A stretch of DNA of 64,000 nucleotides from Cuniculiplasma sp052315315 (lineage in GTDB: Archaea > Thermoplasmatota > Thermoplasmata > Thermoplasmatales > Thermoplasmataceae): assembly GCA_052315315.1 (NCBI GenBank), contig JBLSDE010000001.1, positions 1-64,000 of the forward strand, read 5' to 3'. Under the pieces are notes generated by a model. The model had not been told where the DNA came from. It was given only the letters and a program-made list of their open reading frames with translations, and did no database searches. A program made the translations under genes and the position numbers. This document shows, one piece after another, positions 62,559 to 64,000 of the stretch. The number at the start of each line of letters is the position of its first letter. Positions within the stretch are counted from its first letter, which is position 1.

Positions 62559-64000
62559 TTAATTGTAGAGTCCACTCTGCTCTACTTGTTTTCTTCTTTC
62601 TCTTACGCTTTTTCCCATATTCTTGGAGAGGTTCTCATAGAATTTAATAACCTCGTCGTCAACTGATGGCTTAATGGTCTTCATGGCGTCGTTGAAATTT
62701 TCCTGTTTCACGGTTGTTGCATCAGGGTCTGAACGATATGCCATCATACCCGCTTCCCTGCATAGATTCTCCAAATCTGCACCCACATATCCATCGGTCA
62801 ATTCAGCGATCTTTTCCAGATTGACATCAGGAGCCAGAGGCATATTCTTTGTGTGAACCTTTAAAATCAATAGTCTCGCCTCTCTGTCTGGTGGTGGAAT
62901 ATAGATCATCTTGTCAAAACGACCTGCCCTTATGAGTGCTGAATCGAGAATATCCGGCCTGTTAGTTGCACCAATAACAACAACCCCCTGCAGGACTTCG
63001 ACTCCATCCATTGATGTCAGAAGCTGATTCACAATTCTTTCAGTCACACCGGAATCCGTTCCCCCTCCACGTCTTGGGGCAATTGAGTCTATTTCATCAA
63101 GGAATACTATGGAAGGTGCAACCTGCTTTGCCTTCTTGAATATTTCCCTCACGGCCTTTTCGCTCTCCCCTACCCATTTGCTAAGTACTTCCGGGCCCTT
63201 TACAGATATAAAATTGGCATTGCTTTCATTTGCCACCGCCTTAGCCAGCAAAGTCTTTCCCACACCTGGTGGCCCATAAAGTAGGAAACCTTTTGGTGCG
63301 CGTATTCCAAGCTTCTTAAATACATCAGGTCTAAGTAGAGGAAGCTCAACGCTCTCTCTTAATTCTCTCTTGACATTTTCCATTCCACCTATGTCATCCC
63401 AGTGAACATCTGGAATCTCTGCCATTACCTCTCTTAGGGAACTTGGCTCAATGGTTTTCAGAGCTTCTCTGAAATCGTCCGCATTTACCTCCATCCTTTC
63501 CAGTATTTCGGTAGGAATTGGCTTATCAAGATCAATTTCAGGAAGATATCTTCTCAAGGCGTTCATAGCGGATTCCCTGGCAAGAGCTGCCAGATCTGCA
63601 CCAACAAAACCATATGTAAGATCTGCTATTTCGTCTATGAACCTGGCCTTTTCCTCCTCCTCCATACTGAAAGGCATTGCCCTGGTGTGGATTGATAGTA
63701 TCTCCTTTCTGCCTTTTTTGTCCGGAACACCGATGTTAATCTCTCTGTCAAATCTTCCCGGTCTTCTTAAGGCTGGATCCACTGCATCTATACGGTTAGT
63801 TGCTCCAATGACAATAACATGCCCTCTTTCCTTCAAACCATCCATCAGTGTTAGTAACTGAGCAACAACCCTTCTTTCAACCTCTCCCTGCACCTCTTCC
63901 CTCTTTGGCGCTATGGAATCAATCTCATCTATGAATATTATGGATGGCTCCTTGTCCTCGGCATTTGTAAATATCTCCCTGAGCTTCTGTTCACTTTGCC
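62559..64000 (-). CDS. vat: CDC48/VAT AAA ATPase, C-terminal part (cut by window edge)
   Basis: About 480 codons up to the window end; the N-terminal domain and start are outside. The D1 part includes FIDEIDSIAPKREEVQGEVERRVVAQLLTLMDGL (Walker B, arginine-finger region). D2 has Walker A LLYGPPGVGKTLLAKAVA and Walker B IVFLDEIDSIAPRRGGG. The Thermoplasma homologue VAT unfolds proteins for the proteasome. The end SGLYN lacks an extended HbYX-like tail. Confidence 0.96.
   Translation of the reverse strand, partial: QSEQKLREIFTNAEDKEPSIIFIDEIDSIAPKREEVQGEVERRVVAQLLTLMDGLKERGHVIVIGATNRIDAVDPALRRPGRFDREINIGVPDKKGRKEILSIHTRAMPFSMEEEEKARFIDEIADLTYGFVGADLAALARESAMNALRRYLPEIDLDKPIPTEILERMEVNADDFREALKTIEPSSLREVMAEIPDVHWDDIGGMENVKRELRESVELPLLRPDVFKKLGIRAPKGFLLYGPPGVGKTLLAKAVANESNANFISVKGPEVLSKWVGESEKAVREIFKKAKQVAPSIVFLDEIDSIAPRRGGGTDSGVTERIVNQLLTSMDGVEVLQGVVVIGATNRPDILDSALIRAGRFDKMIYIPPPDREARLLILKVHTKNMPLAPDVNLEKIAELTDGYVGADLENLCREAGMMAYRSDPDATTVKQENFNDAMKTIKPSVDDEVIKFYENLSKNMGKSVRERRKQVEQSGLYN

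Noticed and set aside
1..64000. CRISPR array or long tandem repeat
   Set aside because: No regularly spaced repeat units of 24-40 bp were seen on reading; a repeat-finder run would confirm.

Overview
The window is archaeal chromosome. It carries aIF5A with a hypusination motif, Orc1/Cdc6, Rpo11, aRF1, EF-1A and EF-2 with a diphthamide-site histidine, eS1, uL16/L10e, L40e, archaeal FBP aldolase/phosphatase, a VAT/CDC48 ATPase and a tRNA-Met with a bulge-helix-bulge intron. Low GC, many TATA boxes 22-30 nt ahead of start codons (leaderless style), VAT, a Rieske/cytochrome b pair without a visible cytochrome c1, and many MFS carriers suggest Thermoplasmata, an acidophilic heterotroph of the Cuniculiplasma/Ferroplasma/Thermoplasma type. 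The class is reasonably supported; the genus is inference.

Layout. 0-2 kb: edge of an IS630-type transposase, aIF5A overlapping an agmatinase-family gene, then L10e. 2-6 kb: an MFS carrier, two unknown membrane proteins and an AlaX-like protein lacking every zinc ligand. 6-12 kb: FolC, Orc1/Cdc6, UPF0173 hydrolase, LysE exporter, PdxS, DUF92 protein. 12-16.6 kb: Rieske-cytochrome b-crotonase-like operon and RmuC. 16.6-21 kb: radical SAM/SPASM protein, two MFS carriers and a standalone asparagine-synthase-like PP-loop enzyme. 21-28.5 kb: PIN-ATPase-KH protein, formate-THF ligase, DtxR-type regulator, archaeal asparagine synthetase divergent from an Lrp regulator, an MFS carrier, tRNA-Met and eS1.

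29-34.7 kb is a sugar-uptake island: a single-chain MalF-MalG permease, a MalK-type ATPase, a debranching-type glycosidase, and a convergent solute-binding protein whose segments look re-ordered. 35-40 kb is a str-like operon (EF-1A, S10, EF-2) followed by threonine synthase. 40-42 kb is an OsmC/DUF1641/SQR-like operon whose flavoprotein lacks the usual cysteines. 42-51.5 kb holds an S49 protease, Rpo11, Trm-G10, an hsp20-regulator operon with a perfect palindromic operator, an S2P protease, FBPA/ase, dCMP deaminase, DedA, L40e, PurQ and a UPF0200 kinase.

51.6-57.5 kb is the accessory zone: tRNA-Cys, an MFS gene followed by a copy of the tRNA 3' end (possible att remnant), a gene-poor stretch, a VapBC-type pair, a decayed IS5-type transposase, and an intact IS1634-type element with 29-bp inverted repeats and a 6-bp target duplication (TTAGAA). 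57.5-64 kb returns to core genes: 2-oxoacid:ferredoxin oxidoreductase, UMP kinase, aRF1, a PRC-barrel protein and the 3' part of VAT.

The most unusual observations are the segment-shuffled binding protein with the fused permease, the zinc-less AlaX protein, the cysteine-less SQR/DUF1641 operon, the radical SAM/AsnB-like/MFS cluster, the crotonase-like gene coupled to cytochrome b, and the hsp20 operator. No CRISPR array and no clear phage was seen. All assignments come from reading the sequence; no database search was run.
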